Part shown: in pieces, positions 9,499 to 17,321 of the stretch
Layout: each line of letters starts with the position of its first letter
How positions within the stretch are numbered: position 1 is the stretch's first letter
DNA from: Paenibacillus hamazuiensis
GTDB lineage: Bacteria > Bacillota > Bacilli > Paenibacillales > NBRC-103111
Reading direction: 5' to 3'
DNA: 64,000 bases
NCBI RefSeq assembly: GCF_023276405.1
Contig: NZ_JALRMO010000001.1
Location: 2,170,001-2,234,000 of the forward strand
Translations under genes and position numbers: made by a program
Notes under the pieces: model-generated
Seen by the model: the letters and a program-made list of their open reading frames with translations, nothing else
What the model was told of the DNA's origin: nothing
The model's database searches: none

Positions 9499-10863
9499 AT
9501 GTTATTCGTTTGGATCGGCTTGTGGACCGTCGGCCTGCTGCTGCTCGTCACGGACCCGAAGCGGCCGACAACCCGCTGGATCAGCAGCATTGCGTTTACC
9601 GGCGGCTCCGGAGGATTGTCGGCGGTCATTGCCGAGACTATAGTTCCTGATTTCGTTCAGAGAGGGTGGTATACCGATCAAGCCGCTCAGGCGTTATGGA
9701 TTCTCGAGCTGACCTGCTCGCGCATTTGCTACTACGGACTTCCTTATACGTTTTTGATGTTTGCTATCGTCTATTCCCCGTGGAATCCGTCCCGCACACT
9801 CCGGCGCGCCATACCGGTCCTGCTGCTCGTGCCGCTGGCTGCTTCTTTCGCGTTTCAGCCGCGAGGGACGGAACCGATCCCATACGATTACGTTACGTTT
9901 TGGACGACACCGTACATTTTGGCCGGAGTGGCGCTGCTGGCCGTCGCCGCTTTCCGCGAACGCAATTCGTTTCTGCGCAAAACGCGCATGCTGACGATGC
10001 TCGCGGCCGCGCCGACCCTGCTGTTCGCGATGTTTACGCTGTACATTTTGCCGGCGTATTTCGGCGTGTACGAGTATTGGCGATACAACGCGTGGGTCAT
10101 CGCGTTCACGCTTGCCGTCATCCTGGTCTCCAGCCTCAGATACGGCTTTATGGGGCTGCAAATTTCGATCCGCAACCAGAAGCTCGATTATACGCTGCGG
10201 GCGATCACTTCGGGAACGGCGATTTTGAATCACGCGATCAAAAACGATGTTGGCAAAATCAAGCTGTTCACGCAAAAAATTAAAGCCGAAGCGGCCGCTT
10301 CCGGCAATGCTTCGCTCAGCGCCGACATCGATGTGATCATGGCGGCGTCGCAGCACATATATGATATGATTTACCGGATACAAGATCAGACCCAGGAGGT
10401 CAGTCTGCAGCTCGAAGAGCTGCGCCTCGACGCTTTGATCGAGGAAACGCTGCGAACGACCGGGCAGGAGCTGGCGGGCATCAAGGTGACGACCGAGCTG
10501 AATTACGACAAGCCGTTCGTCGGAGATCGCGCACAGCTCGGCGAGGTGATGACGAATCTGCTCACAAACGCGGCCGAAGCGATGCCTCAAGGCGGCAAGC
10601 TTCATGTCCGTTTGTACGAAACAAAACGCAGCATTGCGCTCGAAATCAAGGATACGGGCCACGGGATGGACAAAAAGCAGCTGAAGCGCATCTTCGATCC
10701 GTTTTATACGACGAAGTCCGGGAAAAAGCTGAACTTTGGCCTCGGCCTGTCATACTGCTATAATGTGATTCAAAAGCACAAGGGGAGCATGGAAATCGCC
10801 AGTAAGCCTGGGCTAGGTACGACTGTGTCCATTCAGTTTTCCAAAAAACGCAAGCTGATCTGA
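9499..10863 (+). CDS. membrane sensor histidine kinase
   Basis: The first 220 residues contain about seven apolar segments, giving a 7TM-like input domain without an obvious extracellular sensor. A dimerisation region follows with the likely phospho-acceptor His245 in TAILNHAIKND. The catalytic domain has the N box (LTNLLTNAAEAM), the G1 motif DTGHGM, FDPFYTTK, and the GLGLSYC G2 motif. ATG 9499 is favoured by GGTGAGG 6 bases upstream. The response regulator gene begins 52 bases later, so the two form a cognate pair. The input signal cannot be read from sequence. Confidence 0.9.
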   Translation: MLFVWIGLWTVGLLLLVTDPKRPTTRWISSIAFTGGSGGLSAVIAETIVPDFVQRGWYTDQAAQALWILELTCSRICYYGLPYTFLMFAIVYSPWNPSRTLRRAIPVLLLVPLAASFAFQPRGTEPIPYDYVTFWTTPYILAGVALLAVAAFRERNSFLRKTRMLTMLAAAPTLLFAMFTLYILPAYFGVYEYWRYNAWVIAFTLAVILVSSLRYGFMGLQISIRNQKLDYTLRAITSGTAILNHAIKNDVGKIKLFTQKIKAEAAASGNASLSADIDVIMAASQHIYDMIYRIQDQTQEVSLQLEELRLDALIEETLRTTGQELAGIKVTTELNYDKPFVGDRAQLGEVMTNLLTNAAEAMPQGGKLHVRLYETKRSIALEIKDTGHGMDKKQLKRIFDPFYTTKSGKKLNFGLGLSYCYNVIQKHKGSMEIASKPGLGTTVSIQFSKKRKLI

Positions 10864-10915
10864 TGGATCACAGAAGGCGGCGGAAGACGGCGACCATATT
10901 TTCGGAGGGGAATCG

Positions 10916-11569
10916 ATGGATAATATAAGGGTAGTGATCGTCGAAGACGATCCCGATTGGCTGAAAGGATTGTCTTCGTATCTGGCGGCACAGCCGGATA
11001 TTCAAATTGTCGGCACGGCCGATTCCGGGCAAGGCGCCGTTGAGCTGATGGAACGGACCGAAGCGGATGTCGTTCTGATGGACATGATGATGTCGAACAG
11101 CCCGGAAGGTATCTGGGCGACGGCGGAAATCGTGCAGTGCACCGGGGCCAAGGTGATCATGCTTTCGTCGATGGAGGAGCAGGAACTGATTTTCGAAGCG
11201 TTTAAGGTCGGCGCCGTCGATTACATGGTGAAATCGAATTTCGAAGAAATTCCCGAAGCGGTGCGCAATGCATACCGGAACCGGACGGCCATTCATCCGA
11301 GTGTCGCGGAAAAAATGCGCCAGGAATTCCGCCGCCTGAAAACGCTTGAACACGAGGTGCGGATCAAGGAATTGAAAAATTTGTTGACGCCGACCGAACT
11401 TCAGGTGCTCGGCATGATCGAACAAGGGCATACGCAGACGCAGATCGCCGACAAATTTTTCATTTCGATCCGAACGGTCAAGGTGCATGTCGGCAACATT
11501 TTGCGCAAGCTGGGGGGCAAAAGCAGCAAGGAAGCGGCGCAAAAGGCGAAGGATATGGGCATATTGTAG
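10916..11569 (+). CDS. NarL/LuxR-type response regulator
   Basis: The 217-residue protein has a receiver domain with acidic pocket residues EDD at 10-12, phospho-acceptor Asp56 in DVVLMD, and the switch Lys in DYMVKS near residue 106. A LuxR-type HTH follows at about 150-217 (LTPTELQVLGMIEQGHTQTQIADKF, then RTVKVHVGNILRKLG). It pairs with the 7TM-like kinase directly upstream. GGAGGGG precedes the ATG. A phosphorylated form would bind DNA as a dimer; target genes are not evident. Confidence 0.92.
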   Translation: MDNIRVVIVEDDPDWLKGLSSYLAAQPDIQIVGTADSGQGAVELMERTEADVVLMDMMMSNSPEGIWATAEIVQCTGAKVIMLSSMEEQELIFEAFKVGAVDYMVKSNFEEIPEAVRNAYRNRTAIHPSVAEKMRQEFRRLKTLEHEVRIKELKNLLTPTELQVLGMIEQGHTQTQIADKFFISIRTVKVHVGNILRKLGGKSSKEAAQKAKDMGIL

Positions 11570-11663
11570 CCTGCGGCGGCGAAATGGTGTTACGGTGCTG
11601 CGGATATGATATAGTAGGATCGAAGCAATTTACTATACACGTTCACGGAGGTTTGAAAACAGA

Positions 11664-12740
11664 ATGAGCAGCAGCGCACAACTCCGCTTCGGCCTGATCG
11701 GAGCCGGAAACATTGCCAACGTGCATATTCAGACGTTAAACCAAATCCCGGAGGCGGCCATCACCGCGATCACGGATACTTATTTGCCGATGGCCGAGCA
11801 GCGGGCCCAGCAATACGGCATTCCCGCCGTTCACAATTCGTACGAGCGGCTTTTGGAGGACCCGAACGTCGATGCCGTCATCATCGCAGTACCGAACCAG
11901 TTCCACTCGCCGATCGCGATTGCGGCGCTTCAGGCCGGCAAGCATGTGCTGCTGGAGAAGCCGATGGCTATAAATGCGCAGGCGGCCAAAGAGATCGTGC
12001 AGGTTCATCGCCAGTCGAACCACACGCTCATGCTCGCGCACCAGATGCGCTGGGAATGGCTCAGCCTGCAGGTGAAGCAGCAGATCGACAAAGGAGCGCT
12101 CGGCCGCATCTACAATGTGAAAACCGGTTGGCTGCGCCGCAAAGGCATTCCCGGCTGGGGCAGCTGGTTTACGCAGATGGCGCAGTCCGGCGGCGGGCCG
12201 CTGATCGACATCGGCGTGCATATGATCGATTTGTCGCTGCATCTGATCGGCGACGCGAAGCCGGTATCGGTCTTCGGCTCCACATATGCCGAGTTCGGCC
12301 CGAAAAAGAAAGGGATCGGCACCTGGGGTTTCCCGAACTGGAACGGCATCTACGATGTCGAAGACTTGGCGACGGCACTGATCAAGCTCGATAACGGCGC
12401 TACCTTGTCGCTTGACGTGAGCTGGGCGGCGCACACGGAAATGCTCGACTCCAGCCCGTTCCTTTATTTGATGGGCTCGGAAGGCGGCGCCTCGATGCGC
12501 GGAGCGAAGGGCAAGCTGCATACCGAGCTGTTCGATCGCACCGCCGACGTCGAGTTAGTGACGCCGGAGGGCGACGAAGGGCCGCGAGTCCGCATGGCGC
12601 GTCATTTCATCGAATGCGTGCAGGAAGGGAAAGAGCCGCTCACTTCGGCGCTTTCCGGGTATACGAACAGCCTTATTCTCGAAGCGATCTATGAGTCTTC
12701 CCGAACCGGCGGCGAAGTGAAGCTGGATTGGAGCTTGTAA
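11664..12740 (+). CDS. Gfo/Idh/MocA-family oxidoreductase
   Basis: The 358-residue protein starts with a Rossmann fold (RFGLIGAGNIANVH) and carries the family EKPMA motif near residue 98, where the lysine is the conserved catalytic or cofactor-contacting residue. The C-terminal alpha/beta domain includes GGGPLIDIGVHMIDLSLHL, typical of sugar and inositol dehydrogenases. Members oxidise or reduce sugars and cyclitols with NAD(P). Substrate is not deducible. CGGAGG precedes the ATG. The TRIC-family gene follows after 4 bases, so they form an operon despite no obvious functional link. Confidence 0.9.
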   Translation: MSSSAQLRFGLIGAGNIANVHIQTLNQIPEAAITAITDTYLPMAEQRAQQYGIPAVHNSYERLLEDPNVDAVIIAVPNQFHSPIAIAALQAGKHVLLEKPMAINAQAAKEIVQVHRQSNHTLMLAHQMRWEWLSLQVKQQIDKGALGRIYNVKTGWLRRKGIPGWGSWFTQMAQSGGGPLIDIGVHMIDLSLHLIGDAKPVSVFGSTYAEFGPKKKGIGTWGFPNWNGIYDVEDLATALIKLDNGATLSLDVSWAAHTEMLDSSPFLYLMGSEGGASMRGAKGKLHTELFDRTADVELVTPEGDEGPRVRMARHFIECVQEGKEPLTSALSGYTNSLILEAIYESSRTGGEVKLDWSL

Positions 12741-12744
12741 CGCA

Positions 12745-13380
12745 ATGGATCTGCTGCAGCTAAATCTGAATTTGTTCAGCATCATCGGCACGGTCGCTTT
12801 TGCCGTGAGCGGGGCGGTCGTTGCGATGGAAGAAGAATACGATATATTGGGCGTATTCGTGCTTGGCCTGGTGACGGCGTTCGGAGGCGGTGTCGTGCGC
12901 AATCTGCTGATCGGCGTACCGGTGACAACGCTGTGGTCGCAAGGTCTTTATTTGAAAACGGCGGTGATCGCCACCGCTCTAGTGTTTTTTTTGCCGGTCA
13001 GCTGGATCAACCGCTGGAAGACGTGGGAGTCGCTGTTCGATGCTGTCGGGCTGTCGGCCTTTTCCATTCAAGGCGCGCTGTATGCGGTCAATATGCATCA
13101 TCCCGTCAGTGCCGTCATCGTTGCCGCGGTCATGACCGGCATCGGCGGCGGCATCATCCGCGATGTGCTCGCCGGGCGCAAGCCGCTCGTGCTGCGCGAT
13201 GAAATTTATGCCGTTTGGGCGATGGGAGCGGGTCTCGCCATAGGCCTCGGCTGGCTTCAGGGCGCGATTCCGCTGCTCGTCCTTTTCATCGGCGTCGTCG
13301 CACTGCGCATGATGTCGGTGTATTTCAAATGGCGGCTTCCCCGCCGGTCCTTGCGTTCCTCGTTGGAACGGATGCCGTAA
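12745..13380 (+). CDS. TRIC-family (UPF0126) cation channel homologue
   Basis: The 211-residue protein has about seven hydrophobic helices arranged as two similar halves. Each half contains the family glycine-rich kink: FGGGVVRNLL at residues 46-55 and GIGGGIIRDVL near residue 133. This duplicated GGG-(V/I)-x-R pattern is diagnostic of bacterial TRIC homologues (YvgT/YadS group), which form trimeric K+-permeable channels. The C-terminus is basic and cytoplasmic in character. It begins 4 bases after the oxidoreductase stop and is probably translated from the same message. Confidence 0.88.
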   Translation: MDLLQLNLNLFSIIGTVAFAVSGAVVAMEEEYDILGVFVLGLVTAFGGGVVRNLLIGVPVTTLWSQGLYLKTAVIATALVFFLPVSWINRWKTWESLFDAVGLSAFSIQGALYAVNMHHPVSAVIVAAVMTGIGGGIIRDVLAGRKPLVLRDEIYAVWAMGAGLAIGLGWLQGAIPLLVLFIGVVALRMMSVYFKWRLPRRSLRSSLERMP

Positions 13381-13435
13381 CGGCCAATCGGTCGGCAATT
13401 ATCCAGTAACGTGCGTGCAGAAAGCGGGTATCCTC

Positions 13436-13912
13436 ATGAACTTATCTTTTCATCATATGAAAAAGGTGTCTTCAAATCAGCTGCAGGAAAGGCTGGAAAC
13501 GGTCAAAACGCTGTCTGACGGAGAATTGGAGCTTTACGAAATCGCGAAGGACCGCGATACAGGCGATCACTATTTGCATTATTCTTACTTGCACCGGGAT
13601 ATAGCGGCCGGAGGCCAGGAGGAAGTATTTCACCAACTGCTTCCGCTGGAAAACGACGATGTGCTCGGTATCATGTTTTCAGATCAGCCTTATACGTATC
13701 CGGACCATTGGAAACGCGCTTTTTTGCGGAACGGCCCGGAAGGGGATTATGTTTGGTTCGATCCCGGATATTTGGACGATGAGCGGGAAAGCGCCGAGGT
13801 CGGGAAACAGCTGAAGGAAATGCTTCTTAAATTCAAGACGCAAGGTGCCGTGGACGAGAACGCGGTGCGCAAGCTGCTGGAGGATGCGGATCGGCTGCGC
13901 GACCCGGAGTAA
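13436..13912 (+). CDS. hypothetical protein, 158 aa
   Basis: I do not recognise a family. The protein is soluble and acidic, with a helix near the start (HHMKKVSSNQLQERLETVKTL), a beta-rich middle with DHYLHYSYLHRDI, and a C-terminal helical segment ending LLEDADRLRDPE. ATG 13436 is chosen from AGCGGG 7 bases upstream; ATG 13457 and a GTG at 13415 are alternatives. It has its own strong terminator. There is no signal peptide, membrane segment or metal motif. Confidence 0.65.
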   Translation: MNLSFHHMKKVSSNQLQERLETVKTLSDGELELYEIAKDRDTGDHYLHYSYLHRDIAAGGQEEVFHQLLPLENDDVLGIMFSDQPYTYPDHWKRAFLRNGPEGDYVWFDPGYLDDERESAEVGKQLKEMLLKFKTQGAVDENAVRKLLEDADRLRDPE

Positions 13913-13937
13913 GATGTGTACCCATATATGAAAAAAA

Positions 13938-13987
13938 GGCATGTGCCCGGGAGTGACGTTCTTTCCCGCAGCACATGCTTTTTTTTG
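13938..13987 (+). terminator. rho-independent terminator
   Basis: GCATGTGC pairs with GCACATGC around an extended loop that itself pairs CGGGA with TCCCG. Eight T residues follow; an A run on the other side makes it potentially bidirectional. Confidence 0.88.
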
Positions 13988-13989
13988 CT

Positions 13990-14090
13990 TAGGAAATTAG
14001 GCATGGCTCATTTTTGTGGATAACCGGGGGCTCCCCCAAAAGTACTCGGAATCGGCTGCAAAGGTTCACTTCACGTTTGGGGATTTGTTC
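13990..14090 (+). repeat. dispersed ~100-bp structured repeat, family 2, copy A
   Basis: From TAGGAAATTA to GGGGATTTGTT this stretch is about 80 per cent identical by eye to 60379-60480. The shared core begins GTGGATAACCGGGGGCTCCC. CCCCAAA pairs with TTTGGGG across a 32-base interior. In the other copy the same stem reads CCCCCAGAA/TTCTGGGGG, so an A-T pair is replaced by G-C. It lies between a terminator and the YhcN-like gene. No ORF is associated with it. Confidence 0.75.
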
Positions 14091-14177
14091 GTCGCCGGAC
14101 GCATTTTTTTCATGCAGAACATTCATCCTAACTATGTAAAGTTGTATATCTTTTTAAAATTGGAAAGGGATGAATGT

Positions 14178-14876
14178 ATGCTGCGATTACTCGCAAGATG
14201 GGGGTTTGTTTTGGCAATAATGGCATCGGTTTTGACCGGCTGCGCAGGGGAGGGGACGGGCGCCGGGATGAGCGCAAACAGCGACCGGGCGCAGTTCGAC
14301 CGCGACAGCCGCAACAACGAAGATGCGTCGCTGGGCGTCAAAAACCGGCCGGATGCCGACAAAATGAAGCTGTACAGCGAAGAAGTAGGGCTGGATCAAA
14401 TCGATCAAACGAACCGGCATTACAACGAATCGGTTCGGTTCGCACCGGCTATCTCCCAGGAACTGTCCAAAATGGAAGGCGTCGAAGCGGCGCAAGTCGT
14501 GCTTACCGACACGAACGCTTACGTCGCGGTTAAGCTGAAAGGAAGCAACGGCACGGCGACACCCGCCGTTTACGACTACGCGATTACCGATAAGGGAGGC
14601 CGCGGATTGTTCGGAAGCGATGCCGGACTGCAGATCAATTGGTCGGACACCGGCGGCCTGCCGCAAAGCATGAACCAGACGATCGCGAAGAGGGCGCTCG
14701 ATTTGTCGCCGCCGCAAATCCAGAGGGCGTTTGTAACCGCGAATCCGAATTTCCTCGGACGGGTGCAATTTTACGGCGAGCAGGAAAAGCGGAACGGGAG
14801 CTGGCTCGCTTACCGGAATGAATTCAACACGCTCGTCCAGCATGTATTTCCTGAGGACGCCAACAGCCGAAAATAA
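14178..14876 (+). CDS. YhcN/YlaJ-family sporulation lipoprotein
   Basis: The 232-residue protein begins with a short basic segment, an apolar helix and a lipobox SVLTGC, so it is exported and lipid-anchored. The mature part has the YhcN/YlaJ pattern: an Asp/Asn-rich linker, then an SQELSKMEGVEAAQVVLTD segment followed by NAYVAVKLKG, and a conserved C-terminal region in which helix and strand alternate. Family members are spore membrane lipoproteins. ATG 14178 is chosen because AAAGGGATG stands 5 bases upstream and gives a correct signal peptide. A longer frame runs back through the upstream repeat without support. Confidence 0.85.
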   Translation: MLRLLARWGFVLAIMASVLTGCAGEGTGAGMSANSDRAQFDRDSRNNEDASLGVKNRPDADKMKLYSEEVGLDQIDQTNRHYNESVRFAPAISQELSKMEGVEAAQVVLTDTNAYVAVKLKGSNGTATPAVYDYAITDKGGRGLFGSDAGLQINWSDTGGLPQSMNQTIAKRALDLSPPQIQRAFVTANPNFLGRVQFYGEQEKRNGSWLAYRNEFNTLVQHVFPEDANSRK

Positions 14877-14959
14877 TGTACATGAAACCGGGTAAGCCAG
14901 GCCATAATAATGTTCGGCGATAGCCGCATCTACCCAAAATTCAGGAGGAATAACCGAAC

Positions 14960-15295
14960 ATGTTCATGAATCAGCAAATTTCCCAGCAAATCAATCAATG
15001 CACGCAAGCCGTCAATCAATTGATGCAGCAAACGCAGCAATCAAGCCAACAGTACCAAATGATGCTGCAGCAGGAACAACAAAATTCGCAAATGCTTGAG
15101 CAGTTGGCGCAAAGAGAGCGTCAGGCGGTGCAAATCATCCAAACCGCTCTGCAAGGCCACCAGGTAGCTATGCAGCAGCTGCAGCATATCGCTGGGGTAT
15201 GCCGCCAGCTGGAGCAAACGGTGAATACGCTAGCCGCTAACGCTCAGCAAGCAGGGCAAGGCTACAATCAGTACGGTCAATATCAGCAGCACTAA
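14960..15295 (+). CDS. glutamine-rich small protein, 111 aa
   Basis: About 38 of 111 residues are glutamine, spread through the whole chain, with no signal peptide and few charges until the middle. The pattern (QQISQQINQ, QQTQQSSQQ, LQQEQQNSQ) suits a long coiled coil or an aggregation-prone low-complexity protein. Two cysteines (in NQCTQ and GVCRQ) are the only reactive residues. The C-terminus is YNQYGQYQQH. AGGAGG precedes the ATG. It follows the YhcN-like gene and ends at a strong terminator, so a spore or spore-coat context is possible. I do not know a function. Confidence 0.8.
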   Translation: MFMNQQISQQINQCTQAVNQLMQQTQQSSQQYQMMLQQEQQNSQMLEQLAQRERQAVQIIQTALQGHQVAMQQLQHIAGVCRQLEQTVNTLAANAQQAGQGYNQYGQYQQH

Positions 15296-15310
15296 TCGGT
15301 TACCTCCGGC

Positions 15311-15347
15311 AAAAACCCCTTATGCAGCACAGCATAAGGGGTTTATT
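15311..15347. terminator. bidirectional rho-independent terminator
   Basis: A 13-bp stem, AAACCCCTTATGC with GCATAAGGGGTTT, closes a 6-base loop. It lies between the Gln-rich gene (plus strand) and the convergent OmpR-type regulator gene and can serve both. Confidence 0.88.
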
Positions 15348-15374
15348 TGCTTTTTTTAAAGGGAAAGCGGCATT

Positions 15375-16064
15375 TCAGGGCATTTCGAATTTATACCCGA
15401 CACCCCAGACGGTTTTGATAAACTTCGGTTCCTTCGGATCTTCCTCGATTTTTTTACGCAAGTTGGTGATATGTACATCCACGGAACGTTCGGTCACGAA
15501 CGAATCGATGCCGCGGATTTTATTGAGCAGCTCCTCGCGGGAGAACACCTTGCCCGGATATAACCAGAAGTTTCGCATCATTTCAAATTCGGAGTAAGTT
15601 GTGTCCACAGGATGGTTATTCAAGTAGATACATCGCTTGTCCATATCCAGGTGAATCGGTTTCACTTCGGGCGAATCCGTAGGCGTCGGATGTTTCATGG
15701 TAAGCGCCGATCTTCTGAGCAGCGCTCCTGTTCGGGCAGCGAGCTCGCGCATGCTGAACGGCTTGCACAAATAGTCGTCCGCGCCGATCGTTAAAGCGTT
15801 TACGCGTTCGGACACTTCGTTTTTAGCGGAAATGATCATAATGGGCACGTTCGAGACGGAGCGAATTTCTTTGCACAGCTGAATGCCGTTCGTATCAGGC
15901 AGCATAATATCGAGAATGATGCAGTCCGGTTCGCACGATGCGAACAGTTCCAGACCCTGCGCGCCGTCATAGGCTCGGCACACTTCATAATTTTCCTCGG
16001 ATAAATATATCGCTATCATATCGGAGATGCTTTGGTCGTCCTCGATCAGCAGCAGCTTGTTCAT
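15375..16064 (-). CDS. OmpR/PhoB-type response regulator (orphan)
   Basis: The 229-residue protein has a receiver domain with acidic residues EDD at 8-10, phospho-acceptor Asp52 in IILDIMLP, and KPFSMREL around the conserved lysine. A winged helix follows from about residue 130, ending in the recognition-helix region TERSVDVHITNLRKKIE and the hairpin KTVWGVGYKFE. No histidine kinase gene is adjacent, so it is an orphan here. The start has AAAGGGGTG upstream. Its promoter region carries TTCACA-N5-TTAACA, like PhoP-type direct repeats, suggesting autoregulation. The recognition region resembles that of PhoP as I recall it. Confidence 0.9.
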   Translation of the reverse strand: MNKLLLIEDDQSISDMIAIYLSEENYEVCRAYDGAQGLELFASCEPDCIILDIMLPDTNGIQLCKEIRSVSNVPIMIISAKNEVSERVNALTIGADDYLCKPFSMRELAARTGALLRRSALTMKHPTPTDSPEVKPIHLDMDKRCIYLNNHPVDTTYSEFEMMRNFWLYPGKVFSREELLNKIRGIDSFVTERSVDVHITNLRKKIEEDPKEPKFIKTVWGVGYKFEMP

Positions 16065-16103
16065 TTCTTCACCCCTTTCTCTGAAAACTGGAAATACCGC
16101 GAC

Positions 16104-16120
16104 TGTTAAGAAAGTGTGAA
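16104..16120 (-). promoter_or_regulatory. candidate OmpR-type direct repeat upstream of the orphan regulator
   Basis: On the minus strand TTCACA, CTTTC, TTAACA gives two hexamers spaced by exactly 5 bases (11-bp period), about 40 bases before the regulator start. The same layout, three times over, is found at 46472-46499. It fits the TT(A/C/T)ACA-N5 form of PhoP boxes. Confidence 0.45.
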
Positions 16121-16298
16121 AAAAATTAATTGATTTTTAACCGGCAAACTTGATCTTTTTTAAAATAAATCGGAAATAATTGGACTAAGCTAGTATATTT
16201 TTCCGGTATCTATATTTAATTTACCTGAAAACAAACGGGAGAACAAGCTCTAATGGCATGTCGGCGATGATGACGAATGCATGAGGAGGAAGGTTAAC

Positions 16299-16472
16299 AT
16301 GAACAAGGAGCAGCGGCAAACGGAAATCGCGTCCAGAATCGAAGAATTGAGCCGTCTCGTCTGCGAATGCGGGTTGCGTTTGACCCACCCGAAGGTCGTG
16401 CAAAAAAGCATGGAGCTGGACGAGCTTATATTATCGGCCATGAAGGAATATCGCGCCCAGCGTGCGGGTTAG
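16299..16472 (+). CDS. Spo0E-like aspartyl-phosphate phosphatase
   Basis: The 57-residue protein has the size and helical-hairpin layout of Spo0E-family phosphatases. The first helix is IASRIEELSRLVCECG, the turn is LTHPKVV, and the second helix carries the family SxxLD signature as KSMELDELILSAMKEY. Such proteins dephosphorylate Spo0A~P and restrain entry into sporulation. The start at 16299 follows GAGGAGGAAGG at 5 bases. It is the first gene of a short plus-strand group; the zinc-ribbon-like gene begins 62 bases after its stop. Confidence 0.88.
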   Translation: MNKEQRQTEIASRIEELSRLVCECGLRLTHPKVVQKSMELDELILSAMKEYRAQRAG

Positions 16473-16534
16473 TCTTAAAACAGCTGTTTCCGGGAAAAAT
16501 AAGCGAAGACTACCAGGAAAGGATTGTTCCGTCG

Positions 16535-16750
16535 ATGCGCAGCTGTTACAAAGTCAAGGCGTGCTGCAGCACGCCCACTTGCGATTATGTCGTCCACGAG
16601 GATATAGTTCAGACGATTAATCACGAATCCTCGTTTTCTTTTGCGATGTTTTTGAACGGGCTGGATCATAAAAAAAGTTGTCCCCACTGCGGGCACGAAT
16701 TGTTCTTTTACCCCGTTACTTATATTTCGGAACCGGTCTGCTTCGAGTAG
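16535..16750 (+). CDS. small zinc-ribbon-like protein, 71 aa
   Basis: The protein has cysteine clusters KACCSTPTCDY near the start and KSCPHCGHE near residue 52, with spacing suited to one zinc site (CxxxxC and CxxC). A short apolar middle (SFSFAMFLNGLD) separates them. There is no catalytic motif. ATG 16535 is chosen with AAAGGA upstream; the frame is open further back into the Spo0E-like gene without a ribosome site. The stop codon lies within the loop of its terminator. Function unknown; a DNA-, RNA- or protein-binding role would be a guess. Confidence 0.65.
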   Translation: MRSCYKVKACCSTPTCDYVVHEDIVQTINHESSFSFAMFLNGLDHKKSCPHCGHELFFYPVTYISEPVCFE

Positions 16751-16763
16751 GGACCGGTTTTTT
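16731..16763 (+). terminator. rho-independent terminator overlapping a stop codon
   Basis: AACCGGTC pairs with GACCGGTT and a T run follows. The stop codon of the zinc-ribbon-like gene (16748-16750) falls inside the loop. Confidence 0.8.
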
Positions 16764-16825
16764 GTTCTGCTTTGCCTATTCCCTCATATAGTAAAAGCGA
16801 GAGTAAAATAAATCGAGATAGTTAC

Positions 16826-16873
16826 TTGACAAAAGTAAGCTATCCGTTGTAATATACTTACATAAAGTAAGTA
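16826..16873 (+). promoter_or_regulatory. DoxX-pirin promoter with palindromic operator
   Basis: TTGACA at 16826-16831 and TAATAT at 16850-16855 with an 18-base spacer make a good sigma-A promoter. A perfect inverted repeat TACTTAC-ATAAA-GTAAGTA (16855-16873) overlaps the end of the -10 and the transcription start, and an extra AAGTAAG half-site lies in the spacer. This position suits a repressor dimer. Confidence 0.75.
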
Positions 16874-16898
16874 AATAACTTGAGTGAGGGAAAGGAAG

Positions 16899-17291
16899 AT
16901 GGCAATGATCGATCTTGGTTTGCTTATTATTCGGTTAGTGGTAGGCCTTACGTTTGCCGGACACGGAGCGCAAAAGCTGTTCGGCTGGTTTGGAGGCTAC
17001 GGCCTCAAAGGAACGGGCGGCTGGTTGGAATCGATCGGCATGAAGCCCGGGGTGACGATGGCGCTGCTTGCAGGCCTTGCCGAACTGGTCGGCGGACTGT
17101 TTTTTGCGGCAGGCGTGTTCACTTGGATCGGCGCCGCGGCGATCATCGTCACGATGCTGGTCGCTATCATTAAGGTGCATGGAGCAAACGGCTACTGGGT
17201 TACGCAAAACGGCTTCGAGTACAACTTGATTCTGATCGCCGTCGCGCTTGGCGTAGCATTGATCGGACCCGGAGCTTACGTGCTGTTTTAA
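16899..17291 (+). CDS. DoxX-family membrane protein
   Basis: The 130-residue protein has four apolar helices and the DoxX-family opening ([25 protein letters not shown]), followed by a glycine-rich turn and a second helix [19 protein letters not shown]. The family includes CatD of Bacillus subtilis, made in response to catechol and quinone stress. ATG 16899 and ATG 16905 are both possible; a GTG at 16884 is less likely. Pirin follows 30 bases later. A strong promoter with a palindromic operator precedes it, so repression by a DUF24/HxlR- or MarR-type regulator is plausible; no such gene is adjacent. Confidence 0.88.
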   Translation: MAMIDLGLLIIRLVVGLTFAGHGAQKLFGWFGGYGLKGTGGWLESIGMKPGVTMALLAGLAELVGGLFFAAGVFTWIGAAAIIVTMLVAIIKVHGANGYWVTQNGFEYNLILIAVALGVALIGPGAYVLF

Positions 17292-17321
17292 TTACAATCA
17301 TCGTGAAAAGGGGACACTACT

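Noticed and set aside
14016-14177. N-terminal extension of the YhcN-like gene through the family 2 repeat
   Set aside because: The extension is repeat DNA, has no ribosome site, and would bury the signal peptide and lipobox.
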